Positions 1 to 8,958 are shown, numbered from the stretch's first letter. The stretch is 12,801 nt of DNA from Gnomoniopsis sp. IMI 355080 (GCA_027946555.1 JAPEVC010000439.1:1-12801); one strand, 5' to 3'. Translations and numbers: made by a program. The notes: generated by a model from the sequence alone, not told the origin.

Positions 1-31
1 CTCTCTAACATCCCCCCCCCCCCAAACGCAG
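1..31 (+). other. 3' end of an intron of the BIM1-like gene
   Basis: CTAAC at 5-9 is a canonical fungal branch site, followed by a run of 12 C (12-23) and the acceptor CAG ending at 31. The following exon starts two bases into a codon (phase 1 intron). Confidence 0.75.
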
Positions 32-760
32 GCGGTGGCCATCCACTACTAGGCAACAGAACCTACTGGCCCACAACAGGCGGCGCCATCGCCGTCCAAC
101 CAGGCTGGTTCCAAGGCCACCAAACCGCCTTCATGTACATCAACCTCGGCTTCGGCACCGATGGTCCCGACGGCGGGCCACCCAACATGAGTAACCCCAT
201 GGTCTCGCCCTTCCAGATCGTCGGGCCCAGCGCGAACCCCTACCCGGGAACGATTTGTCTGCCCGAGGTGCCCTTGCCGGCGAATGCGTCCGTCAAGGCT
301 GGGGATAATGCGACGATTCAGGTGGTGGAGATTGCAAAGCATGGAGCAGCGTTGTTTTCGGTATGTATACATATTTGTTGTTTACACTTTTTTGTTCGGG
401 GTGCTATTCATCCCTTATGCTCTGTCAAGGTTTTGATGAATCAAGTGAGTATTGGCTGACAAAGGACATCAATATCAGTGCGTCGACATCACCTTTGCCG
501 AACCAGGCGACTCGCGCATCGCAGAGGTCAACGAGTCCAACTGCTTCAACAGCAACGACATGGGCTTTGCCGACGTCTACACCGTCGTCACCCGCGAATC
601 AAACGCCGATCCAAACGTCACCTCGGACGGCGCCTCCACAACCACCGAGACCTTCTTTTGGTACTTTAACAAGCATCGCGGTGCCAACAGTCGCCAATCC
701 GTGTGGAATTATTTGGGGGTTGCGCCTGTGCTGTTTGGGCTGGCGATGATGTTGGTGTAA
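32..760 (+). CDS. BIM1-like (X325) GPI-anchored copper-binding protein, 3' part
   Basis: Partial gene; exons 32-360 and 479-760 (TAA at 758-760), with the first codon split by the upstream intron. About 202 residues are visible. Seen: a GGGHPLLGNRTYWP start, then TYWPTTGGAIAVQPGW, an FMYINLGFG strand, GTICLPEVPLP, NATIQVV, and after the intron SCVDITF and NESNCFNS. This series (Trp-Pro, CLP, CxDITF, late Cys) is the core of the fungal BIM1-like/X325 family, which has an LPMO-like fold, binds Cu(II) and serves in copper acquisition at the cell surface rather than polysaccharide cleavage. Several N-glycosylation sequons (NRT, NAS, NAT, NES, NVT) and a hydrophobic C-terminal tail (YLGVAPVLFGLAMMLV) after a Ser/Thr-rich stretch suggest a secreted GPI-anchored protein. 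The signal peptide and the copper-ligating N-terminal His lie upstream of the window, so copper binding cannot be confirmed here. Confidence 0.85.
361..478 (+). other. Phase 0 intron of the BIM1-like gene
   Basis: Donor GTATGT at 361, branch-like GCTGAC at 455-460 and acceptor CAG at 476-478. Removing these 118 nt joins ..ALFS to CVDITF.. exactly as expected for the family. The reading frame changes from frame 1 to frame 2 across it, so splicing is required. Confidence 0.9.
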
Positions 761-1288
761 CAAAAAAGAAGAAAGAAAGAAATTGTGCATGGTGAGAGGT
801 GAAAGTGGAGGTTGAAGAACGGAAAAGGAGGGGATGAAAGCGGCTGCGAGAGAATTTGAGCCGAGAGCGGTGTGTATATAACGTATATTTGATGGGCATC
901 CAAGGTTGTTGTTTTTTGGCGTTTTGGGATGGGGACATGATATCTCGGCTTGATCAGGGCTTTTGCTTATAATCTATTGGTGGATTCGGATTCTGTCTTC
1001 AAAGAGGACTCAGAGACGTAGAGTGTACGCAAATGAGGTATCGCATCATTGCACATACTACCACAATGGAAAGATCCGTGAATACTCGATACGTGTCTAG
1101 ACGATCGAATCGAACATCACCTATATGCTGAAGTGGAGAGCCCCTAGCTTCTTGCTGGCGTCACATGTGTTTAGTCATTTTCTCATGCCCCTTGAAATTA
1201 CTGAGTTGGTCTATGGCATTTTTTGCCGTCTAAACGTATGTACTAGCGCTTGTCATCCATTTCAATGACCCATAGCTTCAAACCAAGC
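761..1288. other. Tail-to-tail spacer between the BIM1-like and Doa1 genes
   Basis: The spacer holds the 3' ends of two convergent genes. An A/G-rich stretch follows the stop at 761-840, with TATATAAC and TATATTT around 875-890. I see no AATAAA, RNA gene or credible ORF in it. Confidence 0.6.
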
Positions 1289-3835
1289 CTACTTCAACAA
1301 CAACAAGCACTCGCCTGCTAGATCCCTCACCCTTGCTTCCGCATTCTTATCCGCCTTCGCAGCTCTCACCACCTCGTCTGCCCCAAAGCTCTTCATCACC
1401 TTCCCGAACCCGGCAGCGGCCAAGGTCCCCAGCGCAGCCAGGGCTCGGTACGTCACCTCGGCGTCGCTCTGCTCCTTGACGATTTTGCAGAGCACATTGG
1501 CCATGAGCCCAAGCACCTCGGGTGACGTTTCGCCGTCGACGGTAGCCCGCTTCTTGGAAACCAGGTACGCTAACACGGCGTAATTTACCGCCGCGGTCGT
1601 CACCGCCGTCAGGACATTGCGATTGGCAGGAAAGCCCACAGGTCCGCCCGCAAAGGCCGAGTCGCTCGTACCAACCAGGCTCTCCATATAATCAACAACC
1701 TTTTCGGTGTTATCAAACGCGACGCCGCGGCCTTCAGCAGTAGCGAAGAGATTTGCAACCACGCGGAAGGCCATCATGGCGCAGTTTTCATTGATCTTTG
1801 CGCTGGGATGGAAGGCGGATTGGAAGGCGATGTCGATGATGGAATGGCCAGCAGGGTCACGGAGGGTGGCGACGTTCGGGGACGTGACGAGGCAGCGAAG
1901 GAGGTCGAGGCCGGGGAGACGGTCGTTATCGGGCCATTGGCTGGCGAGCTTGAGAACGAGGAGGAGATCGTCCTCGGCGATTGGGAGTGATTTGGGAGTG
2001 GCTGTACTGGTACCAGGAACGATACCTGGCACTGAGGTGATGTGTTTGCCGAGATTGTCAGTCAGCGCTTTGAGAGTGGCTTCTTCCGTAGGGTTGAGGG
2101 CAAAGTCTTTGCGCCCGGCCGAGATCATCGTTGCGCTTATCGACATAATCTTCTTAACGACCGGGTCAAACTTGGCGGTGGCTAATGTGAGATATCCCTC
2201 AAGAGGCAAGACTTTAGGACCAGATGGCTGCTGGGAACTTGATCCCTGGCCAGGTTGGTACCGGCCTGTTCCAAATTCATCCACAGCTGGGCCAGCAGAG
2301 TCCTGGCCAATCGTGGCACCCTGTGTGTTTTGAGTAATGAAGTTGGCAACGTTGTCAAGGTAGCTCAACGGCAACTCGTTGTCTCCGAGGAACTTGGTAG
2401 CAGCTTCGTAAGGGTTTTGTGAAAGGTTGTATGGGAGCTTGAGGGGCGGTGCACCATCCTCAATATCGACATCGAAAACGTAATCGTAAGACTGGCCAAG
2501 ATATTCCACCTTCTTTCCACTGCTGCCGACAGTATCGACGACAGTGCCAACATTGATCCATTGTCCTGTAGTCGTGTCAGCGGACTGCCCAGATACGTGG
2601 TCTTTCTCTCGCGCTTCAACTTACCTTGTGACCATTGGTGTGCCGTAACTGAACCATTCTCCTCCCTGATCATCTGTACCTGGCCTTCCTTGGTACCAGA
2701 CTTTGTCTTTATAAAATCGGGGCCAGGCAGCTTTTCCTTGTTGAAGCCATCCATCTGCTGCTGTGGTATCGAAGAAGCTTTGACCGCGTCCTCGAAAAGT
2801 GTAATAGTCTCTGCATCCGCTACACTTTCGCTGTTCTTTGTGAACACACGCGCAACGCCATCGCTGGATCCTGCTACGATGTCCCCGGTCTCTTTGCAAA
2901 CAGCCACCGACCAGACCGATATTGCGGGCACCGTAATTGTCTGGATACACTCGAAACCCTTCCATATCCGAATGGACCGATCCTCGCCTGAGCTGACCAG
3001 CTCACCGGTCGGGAGGGCTGTAAGACTGTAGACAAACGAATCGTGGCCATGAAGCTCGCCAAGAGAGGAGCCGTTGAGGGCCCATAGCCGGATGACTCCG
3101 TCGCTGTGTGCGCTGGCGATCTCGGCGCCGCTAGGGTGGCCTTGAGGAACCTTCACGACAGCCCGGACAACGTTGGAAGTATGTATAGTGGATCGTGGTC
3201 GTACTCGACCACTCGAGCCTGTGCGAAGGTCGTAGATATTGATCTTCTCGTCCGCAGCACCGGTCACGACGGTGGTCTCATCCAAGGCAAGTACACTCCA
3301 GACACTTGCGTCGTGTCCTTCCAAGCGTAGCTCCGGCTCCCACTTGCCGACCTTCCACACAATGGCCTGTTTGTCCCAGCTCCCTGAGACAACGTAGCTG
3401 CCTTTCGGAGAGACGTCGAGAGAACAGATATTGTGGGCATGGCCGATGAGGAGACGCTCGGCATTGTCGGCAGGGGTGGTATTTGGCTTCTTGACCTCAA
3501 TTATTGTATCCTTGCCGCCGGAGATGATCAGACCATCAGGGTACTCGCTGTTTGCGGGGAGGTATGCGACAGAATTGATGAATTCGGAGCCGTTGGTAAT
3601 AATGGTACCTTCGTATGAGGGGGGCTTGGAGGAGTTGTGCCAAGTGCGAACGGTATTGTCACGAGAGACGGAGATGACCGTGTTTGGTTTTGGAAAGGCA
3701 ACATCACGAACCTGACAGGGCGGAGGAGATCATCAGTACCGGGTCGAGTAGCAGTGAACGTGGCGCTTAGCAGTAAAGGACAATACTCACATCCGACTCG
3801 TGGCCCTGCAGCTGAGCAGAGAGCTTGTACTCCAT
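1289..3835 (-). CDS. doa1: Doa1/Ufd3/Lub1 (PLAA) ubiquitin-binding Cdc48 cofactor
   Basis: Complete three-exon gene: 3791-3835, 2625-3711 and 1289-2565 on the minus strand, 2409 nt, 802 aa, close to human PLAA (795) and yeast Doa1 (715). Residues 1-305 form a WD40 propeller (MEYKLSAQLQGHESDVRDV start, LEGHDASVWSV, SGEDRSIRIW, SSDGVARVF). Residues ~378-460 are the PFU ubiquitin-binding domain (GQWINVGTVVD, YDYVFDVDIEDG, LPYNLSQNPYEAATKFL). A Gly/Ser/Gln linker leads to a PUL domain from ~494 to the end (LPLEGYLTLATAKFDPV through ARVRDLAGECLLLLK), an Armadillo-like module that binds the C-terminus of Cdc48/p97. In yeast and animals the protein keeps ubiquitin levels up and helps Cdc48 and endosomal sorting. 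Start: the only ATG giving a propeller N-terminus, with an in-frame phase 0 junction. It is divergent from the STRAP gene. Confidence 0.95.
2566..2624 (-). other. Intron 2 of doa1
   Basis: Minus strand: donor GTAAGT from 2624, branch CGCTGAC, acceptor TACAG ending at 2566, 59 nt, phase 1. It joins HQWSQ to GQWINVGTVVD at the WD40-to-PFU boundary and changes reading frame, so splicing is required. Confidence 0.93.
3712..3790 (-). other. Intron 1 of doa1
   Basis: Read on the minus strand: donor GTGAGT beginning at 3790, acceptor TGTCAG ending at 3712, 79 nt, phase 0. It joins HESD to VRDVAFP. The first coding exon is only 45 nt (15 residues). Confidence 0.9.
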
Positions 3836-3935
3836 GGCGCAGAGAGATGTGCAGTGTGTTGTGATCTTGAGAAGGTCAAGGACTGTGCCACGTCCAATTT
3901 CGGGGAAGCTTGTTGACAGGTCGATCCCGTGTTCA

Positions 3936-3945
3936 CCAATCCAAT
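3936..3945 (+). promoter_or_regulatory. Tandem CCAAT boxes
   Basis: Two CCAAT motifs abut directly (CCAATCCAAT), about 100 nt upstream of the doa1 start codon. CCAAT is the site of the fungal Hap/CBC complex. That they are functional is inferred from position only. Confidence 0.35.
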
Positions 3946-4093
3946 GCAGCTTCAAGTCCGAATAGGTGGTTCTTAGACAGCCCGTGGTAGTGTCTCGCAC
4001 GCAAAGAAGGGCGTTTGGAAGACAGGAACACCTATATCGTGGGAGCGTGAGACAGGAGAGATTGTTCTTGTCTAGGCGTCCAACCAAATATCA

Positions 4094-4114
4094 TTCGTTT
4101 GTTCGTTCGTTTGT
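4094..4114 (+). repeat. Short TTCG/TTTG tetranucleotide run
   Basis: About five units alternating TTCG and TTTG, an imperfect microsatellite in the divergent promoter. No function is evident. Confidence 0.6.
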
Positions 4115-4994
4115 ACTTTTAGGAGGCGAGAGACGTAAGCTATTGTTAGATGGACAGAGTCACCTCCAACAACAGCTCGCATCCCCCGGGCCGACCACTG
4201 CTGAGGTCATGGCGGGGCATCCAGGGCCCCTGTCCGGAGTGAAGCTCCCACATCCCTGCGCTGCTGGACCGTCCCCCAACAACCCTTGCCCGCTCAATTG
4301 GGCTACCTCTTATCGCTATCGTCCGCTGCACGGTCGTGGAAGGAGCTCCCCGCTACGACAGGGGTCCACCTGTAGGAAGGTCCCTCTTTCTTCAACGTCG
4401 TTCACAATTGACGAGAGATCTCGCTTCAAACACTCAAGCTCTTCTGTGGCCGCTTCTTCCCTTCCATCCCAACATCAACCTCACCACAACCCTCCGCCCT
4501 CCCATCACAATACCCAAAACTACGCATCTTTCTCTCTCTACCTCCTTGCTCCTCAGCATCCTCATCCACACTGCATGAGGACACAAGGCCGACGACCACA
4601 GCACGAAGCCTTTCATGACTGCTACGATTGACGACCAAAGAAAGACACACTACAAACAACACCCACTCACTGCATAATCCCATCGCCGTTCTGTTCCTTT
4701 TCTCGAATCTTGCCGCCTGTGCCTGTCTCACCGCGGTTTTTCTGTGACAGCGCAATCTTCTTTTGTCTTTGGCTTGCTGCGACGGTCTTTCTTTCGCCTT
4801 GCGATTCTCACGAAACCAACTACTTCACCCAGGACCCACGCAGCTTGCATCGCATTGCAACCACCATCATTCAATTTGCTTATTGTCATTGGTTCTTCAT
4901 TTCGAAGGCATTGCTCGCAAAGCCTCTTCCGAGAGGCTCCAACTTTCAGATACAAGTCTAGCTACTCACGATTTAACCCAACACCGCATCTACA

Positions 4995-6147
4995 ATGGCG
5001 AACGGCGAACCTCGGCAATATCTTCCCTTGACCTGCCACGGTCACTCTCGGCCAGTTCCTCACCTGAGCTTCTCCAGTCTCGAGGGCGACGAAGAGTACT
5101 TCATCATCTCTGCATGCAAAGGTACGTTTCGTCTCTGCTCTCCACCGCCTTGATGTAATGGTGCCGCCTTCGACACTTGAACTAACACTAATGTCTTCGA
5201 CAGATGGCAACCCGATGCTCCGTCACGGAAAGACTGGTGACTGGATCGGCACCTTTATTGGTCACAAGGGCGCAACCTGGCAGGCAAAGCTCAGCCCCGA
5301 CAACTCCACCGCCGCCTCTGCCTCTGCCGACTTTTCCGTCAAGGTCTGGGACACCCACAGTGGCGAGATGCAGCTTATCCTCCAGCATGACCACGTCGCC
5401 CGCACCATCGCATTTCCTCCGCACAATAACGACGTTGTCGCCACGGGAGGTCATGAGAAGATCCTGCGCATCTGGGGCCTGAAGGTTCAGGACTACAATG
5501 GGCTTGACGATGTTACCACGGAGAAGAATGGGACAGGAACCGTCGTCCAAGTGCCTCACAAGCGTGCATTCCAGATTGGACAGATCCATTCCGACACCAT
5601 CAAGTCCATTGTCTGGACTAACGAGGTCATCATCGTCACCGCCGCTGGCAAACAACTGCGCTGGCACAATGCAGACAGTCGCGAGTGCTTCAAAGAGCAG
5701 ACCTTTGACGACGAGATCAAGTCCTGCGAGGTGGCCTTTCTCGATCCCCGGTACAGCGCTCCTACCGACGTTGGCGACGGCCGCCCTGTCCTCTGTGTTG
5801 CTGCTGGCAAGTCTGTCTTCTTCTTCTCGACAAGCGAAAACCCTGAAGAGTTGAAACGCTTCCATCTCAAGCACGGGGTGGCCAGTGTGGGCCTGGATCT
5901 GAAAAACCGCAGGTTCGTCGTCGGCGAGGAACCTGGTACCTGGGCCCGCGTTTACGACTGGGATGGAAAGGAAGTCGATGTTATGAAAGGTCATCACGGG
6001 CCCATCTGGTGCATTCAATTTTCCCCGGACGGAAAGCTCTACGCTACGGGTTCTGAGGACGGGACCATCCGCATGTGGAAGAATTGCGACGAAGACTACG
6101 GACTGTGGCGTGACCGGAGTACCGCGGCCGCGGAGAGGGCGGATTAG
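4995..6147 (+). CDS. STRAP/Unrip-type WD40 repeat protein
   Basis: Complete two-exon gene: 4995-5121 and 5204-6147 (TAG), 356 aa against about 350 for animal STRAP. WD40 units run the whole length: residues 15-60 with the family-typical FIISACKDGNPMLR, GDWIGTFIGHKGATWQ at 55-69, ASADFSVKVWD to 92, then HDHVARTIAF, GGHEKILRIWGL, IHSDTIKSIVW, HGVASVGLDLKNRRFVVG and a final HHGPIWCIQFSPDG..SEDGTIRMW. STRAP is a scaffold known in animals from TGF-beta receptor, UNR and SMN-complex interactions; in fungi it is a conserved cytoplasmic/RNP WD40 protein whose exact role I cannot read from sequence. The start lies in a good context (A at -3, G at +4). The frame stays open for 170 codons after the stop. 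The first AATAAA downstream that I found is at 6841, so that ORF may share the mRNA. Confidence 0.93.
5122..5203 (+). other. Intron of the STRAP gene
   Basis: Donor GTACGT at 5122, branch ACTAAC a short way above the acceptor GACAG ending at 5203, 82 nt, phase 1. It joins SACK to DGNPMLR. Confidence 0.92.
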
Positions 6148-6660
6148 GACCACCGGCCCCTTCCGTTGAGCACCCATTTGGAGAACGTCCGACCCTCGTT
6201 TGATGACTGGGATCCGTCTCTGGAGTCGGGTTACTTGGGCCGTCTTCCAGAGACCACCTCCGCGGCACCGTTGAGTGAGATTTCCACCAATGTAGCTCGT
6301 GTGCCCCACACGACAATGGTTGAGCCCAAAGAGCCACTTGAAGGCAGGATGGAGGCTGAAGACTTGCTACAGCGGCGAGTTATGCTGTCCCCAGTAGCAG
6401 AAGAATCGCCCAGTCCTCAGAAGGCCAACAATCGATTACTCCAAGCTCTGAACCCGTATTCACTGGCCCACTACTCATCCACTGGCCAGCACTGTCAAAA
6501 TATGCTACCCAAAAAGGACTTGCGCCTTAGCCATGCATGTCACAGCATGCAGGCCTACACTTCTCCAACCAAGTCCCTCGCACGATCTTTGAGTCCCGGG
6601 AGTCAGAAGATGCAGAACTTTCTCAAACGACTTGAGAGGCAGGGCTTGTCGCATGACTAG
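6148..6660 (+). CDS. In-frame ORF directly behind STRAP: possible C-terminal extension or separate small gene
   Basis: Immediately after the STRAP stop the same frame stays open for 170 codons to TAG at 6658-6660. The only usable ATG near its start is at 6316 (ACAATGG, good context), which would give a 114-aa protein; the 5' part (from DHRPLP) has no ATG. The peptide looks disordered, with PSFDDWDPSLESGYLG near the front, Ser/Thr-Pro clusters (LSPVAEESPSPQK, YTSPTKSLARSLSPG) including two full CDK-type S-P-x-K sites (6412-6423, 6562-6573), and a basic helix-like end (MQNFLKRLERQGL). I recognise no family. Three routes could express it: stop readthrough, removal of 6119-6250 as an intron, or independent initiation at 6316. 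Chance openness is not excluded. Confidence 0.35.
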   Translation, partial: DHRPLPLSTHLENVRPSFDDWDPSLESGYLGRLPETTSAAPLSEISTNVARVPHTTMVEPKEPLEGRMEAEDLLQRRVMLSPVAEESPSPQKANNRLLQALNPYSLAHYSSTGQHCQNMLPKKDLRLSHACHSMQAYTSPTKSLARSLSPGSQKMQNFLKRLERQGLSHD

Positions 6661-7179
6661 TTGCTAAGAGCTCTCACTTGGCTGCTCAGCTGAAGGGGAG
6701 AATTGGCATCATTGGGACTTATTTCTACTGACTGCAAGCCATTCCACTTTCTAGACTTGGACGTAATGTAGCCTTGAAGCTCTCATCTTCACAGCTGAGG
6801 AGGCACTACTAAGGACCTTAACGGCATACTCAACATAGATAATAAAAAAGAATACATGACAAACTGGGGGCCATCATCTGCCACTATGTGTTGCTGTAGG
6901 CTGCGGTACTGATGTACTTTCCTCTTTCCTTTAACCTCCATGCAAAACTCCAGGTCAGGTAGTACAGTCGTTTCCTGCCGCTTTCCACCTGCGCCCCAAG
7001 ACGCCAAATCGCCTTTTACCGCCCATCACAATCGCCTGTTATTCCTCCTTCCGCCTAGCGACCTGCCTTGCGGCACCTCCTCCTCGTCATCACCATCGTT
7101 ACTCGTACTCATCCTCCCCCTCCTCGCTCAGCTCTTCTGCTCCACGATCTTGCTCTCCTCCACCACCAGAGACTCCTCC
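6661..7179. other. Tail-to-tail spacer after STRAP
   Basis: It holds the probable STRAP 3' end, with an A-rich AATAAAAAAG at 6841-6850 as the likely polyadenylation region, and C/T-rich sequence (7020-7160) beyond the end of the minus-strand gene. No convincing gene or RNA is seen. Confidence 0.5.
6841..6846 (+). terminator. Candidate AATAAA polyadenylation signal
   Basis: AATAAA inside an A-rich stretch, about 690 nt after the STRAP stop and 180 nt after the downstream ORF. I see no earlier AATAAA in that stretch. Fungal signals are degenerate, so this is only a candidate. Confidence 0.35.
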
Positions 7180-8369
7180 CTACGTCACAAGGAACCTCCC
7201 CGCTCCGCGCGCCTCAAGCCAAGCCTGCACAAGCGCGTGGTACGCGACTTCGCGAGGTGACGGAGCCTCGGCAAGCTCGCGTGCGTAGAGGGCCATCAAG
7301 AAGCGTTGACGCGTCTGTTCGTTGGCCATGCGGTCGAAATGCCAATCCAGACTCGTCATCATGGCCTCGACTGATCTACGGCTTTCGTGCTGTTGCTGCT
7401 AATGGTTGAAGAAGGTTTGGATCTGGCGTGCGGCCATCTGACTGTGTTCTTGTTGCTCCTCGACCCACCGACTTACACTGGTGTGGCCAGTCACACTGTT
7501 GTAGTACGGCTCAGATATGTTGTTGACGGCTTGGAGGTTGATGTCTCGCAGCTCCGTCAGGCTCCTAAAGTACCAGGGAGGGCGCTCGCTGCTTTCGGCG
7601 CCTGGCTGAAGGTTCACCAGACGTTCTACTGCCGCTGGTCGTACACTTCTGTTCAAGGGGGCCGTCTCACGAACCACCGCAGTACCATTCATCAGTCTCG
7701 CTCTCAGTCGCTCCCTCTCCTTTCGCAGTCTGACTAGGTCACGCTCGAGACGCGGGTTTTAGCGCACCTTCGCCTATAATCCTTCATGCTCACATCCAGT
7801 TCCCTCTCGCGATCGTGCCTTTCACGTGTCGCTGCACGACTCTCCCGACCCAGCGCCCGTAGAGCAGCTCTATCCTCATGGTGCTGCTGGACCTTGCGCC
7901 AGTTGGCGGGACGACGGTGGTCCGGACGACGCTGGCCCAACTCATGAGCGACGCGGCTGTGGAGGGGGCCGCGGCTCATCATCCTCGAGAATGGCCCCGC
8001 ACTGGAGGCAGAGGTGGGATAGGAAAAAGGCCAGGCATGGTGGGGGGGCAAGAATGGGTTGTCTCCGTGGGGTGTAGCCTCGGTCTTGATGTTCTCAGCG
8101 CTGGCTGGGACTAGAGCTGGAGCTGCGGGGGGGTGGGGGAGACCATTGTGAATGGGCTCGGGCTCGGGGCTCTCCTCCTTTGGTTGTGGGGAAGGAGGAA
8201 AGCTCTGGGACGACTTGACAGTGGGAGTTACCGTGGAGAGGCTGTCGGAGGAGTCATCGTCAACATCCATGGGACTGTGCGTGTGTGCCTGCGCACTCGC
8301 CGTGGGCATTCGATAGGAGGAATACCTCCAAGTACCCCCGGGACTCTGAGCTCTACCAAAGGAACACAT
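7180..8369 (-). CDS. Coiled-coil protein of unknown function, gene model uncertain (possibly decaying)
   Basis: I do not recognise this family. Preferred model, all phase 0: exons 7794-8369, 7477-7743 and 7180-7398, giving 353 aa. Start is ATG 8369 (A at -3); M21 (8309) is an alternative. The N-terminal third is disordered and Ser/Pro-rich (MDVDDDSSDSLSTVTPTVK, PPSPQPKEESPEPEP). A highly charged helix follows (RESRAATRERHDRERELD, then RDLVRLRKERERLRARLMN), then a folded-looking segment (PPWYFRSLTELRDINLQA, NNISEPYYNSVTG) and a helical C-terminus (FLMALYARELAEAPSPREV, YHALVQAWLEARG). GC-rich third positions and coherent helices argue for real coding. Two problems: the frame shifts between 7793 and 7744, and an in-frame TAG lies at 7399-7401. 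Both can be spliced out, but the acceptors are atypical. A pseudogene with a one-base deletion near 7752 and a nonsense codon is the alternative. Confidence 0.5.
7399..7476 (-). other. Proposed 78-nt intron ending in the in-frame TAG
   Basis: Minus strand: a perfect GTAAGT donor from 7476, pyrimidine-rich CCTTCTTCAACCATTAG at the end. Length is a multiple of three, and the acceptor TAG is itself the in-frame stop. No clear CTNAC branch site. Unspliced, the segment codes for a plausible helix (SRWVEEQQEHSQMAARQIQ) that ends at the stop. Confidence 0.4.
7744..7793 (-). other. Proposed 50-nt intron with a GAG acceptor
   Basis: Minus strand: donor GTGAGC from 7793, branch-like GCTAAAAC, 3' end CTCGAG at 7744. 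Removal joins ..RERELD to RDLVRLRKERERL in frame, giving one continuous charged helix. GAG is a rare acceptor. Without splicing, the frame ends at a TAG at 7734-7736. Confidence 0.35.
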
Positions 8370-8958
8370 GATGGAGTAATGTGCGAGGAAAAAGAAGTCC
8401 TATGTGTGTCTGTTGGTGCTGGATCGATTTGTATTTCAGTCCTGAAAGAGACCCTATGTCGGAGGTGAACCTCCACCAAAAAGCAGCCTCGAAGACAGAG
8501 TGGGCATCGTCCTTAATATATTGTGAGGAAGACACCCAAAAGCCATAGATTGGTAGAGATTTATCGACGGTGCGTGTCGATCTCGAAGCTAGCACTTGAT
8601 AGCCTCGCCATTTGGTGGTTGGATGGGAGCTTCTTCGCAAGCTAGCGAACCGTAGCCTTGCATGTGAGGCTGGCCCACGGTCTTCACCAACAGCAGCAAG
8701 CATTTACTTCTAGGTCTAGCGTGAGATGGATCATCAGGTGCTACGGAGGACTAGACCATCTCGCTGCAGCCAGTACGGACTCTTGACCGCTAAGTGTGGA
8801 GGTGAGAGGGTGCTTCTTGGGCGATGTACAGGGGATAGCCCAGGAAGGAGAGGGAAACATGTGAAAATCCGTTGAAGTTTGATCAGTCGGGAGGAAATAT
8901 GTTTTTTCTTGTGCCGCTTGAAACCGCGTTCCGCTACTTGAAGAAGCACAGTTTTGGC

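Larger units (their letters stand above)
3836..4994. promoter_or_regulatory. Divergent doa1/STRAP promoter and leaders
   Basis: This 1159-nt stretch separates two divergent start codons. The STRAP side (about 4380-4560) is rich in C and CT runs, typical of filamentous-fungal promoters near the transcription start. A 20-codon upstream ORF (ATG 4615, TAA 4675-4677) could lie in the STRAP leader if transcription starts above it. A tandem CCAAT lies on the doa1 side and a short tetranucleotide run at 4094-4114. Transcription starts cannot be placed from sequence alone. A 221-codon open frame across 3966-4631 looks like chance (basic and Pro/Ser/His-rich, no domain). Confidence 0.55.

Noticed and set aside
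1707..2333. 208-codon plus-strand open frame inside doa1
   Set aside because: It is antisense to the PFU-PUL coding exon, basic and featureless; doa1 on the other strand is certain.
3966..4631. 221-codon plus-strand open frame in the divergent promoter
   Set aside because: Its composition follows the C-rich promoter sequence (Pro/Ser/His/Arg), it has no domain, and it covers the probable leader and promoter of STRAP.
5188..6309. 373-codon open frame on the minus strand opposite STRAP
   Set aside because: It mirrors the STRAP exon and is explained by that gene's GC-rich third positions, which keep the antisense frame free of stops. It has no domain and overlaps a certain gene.
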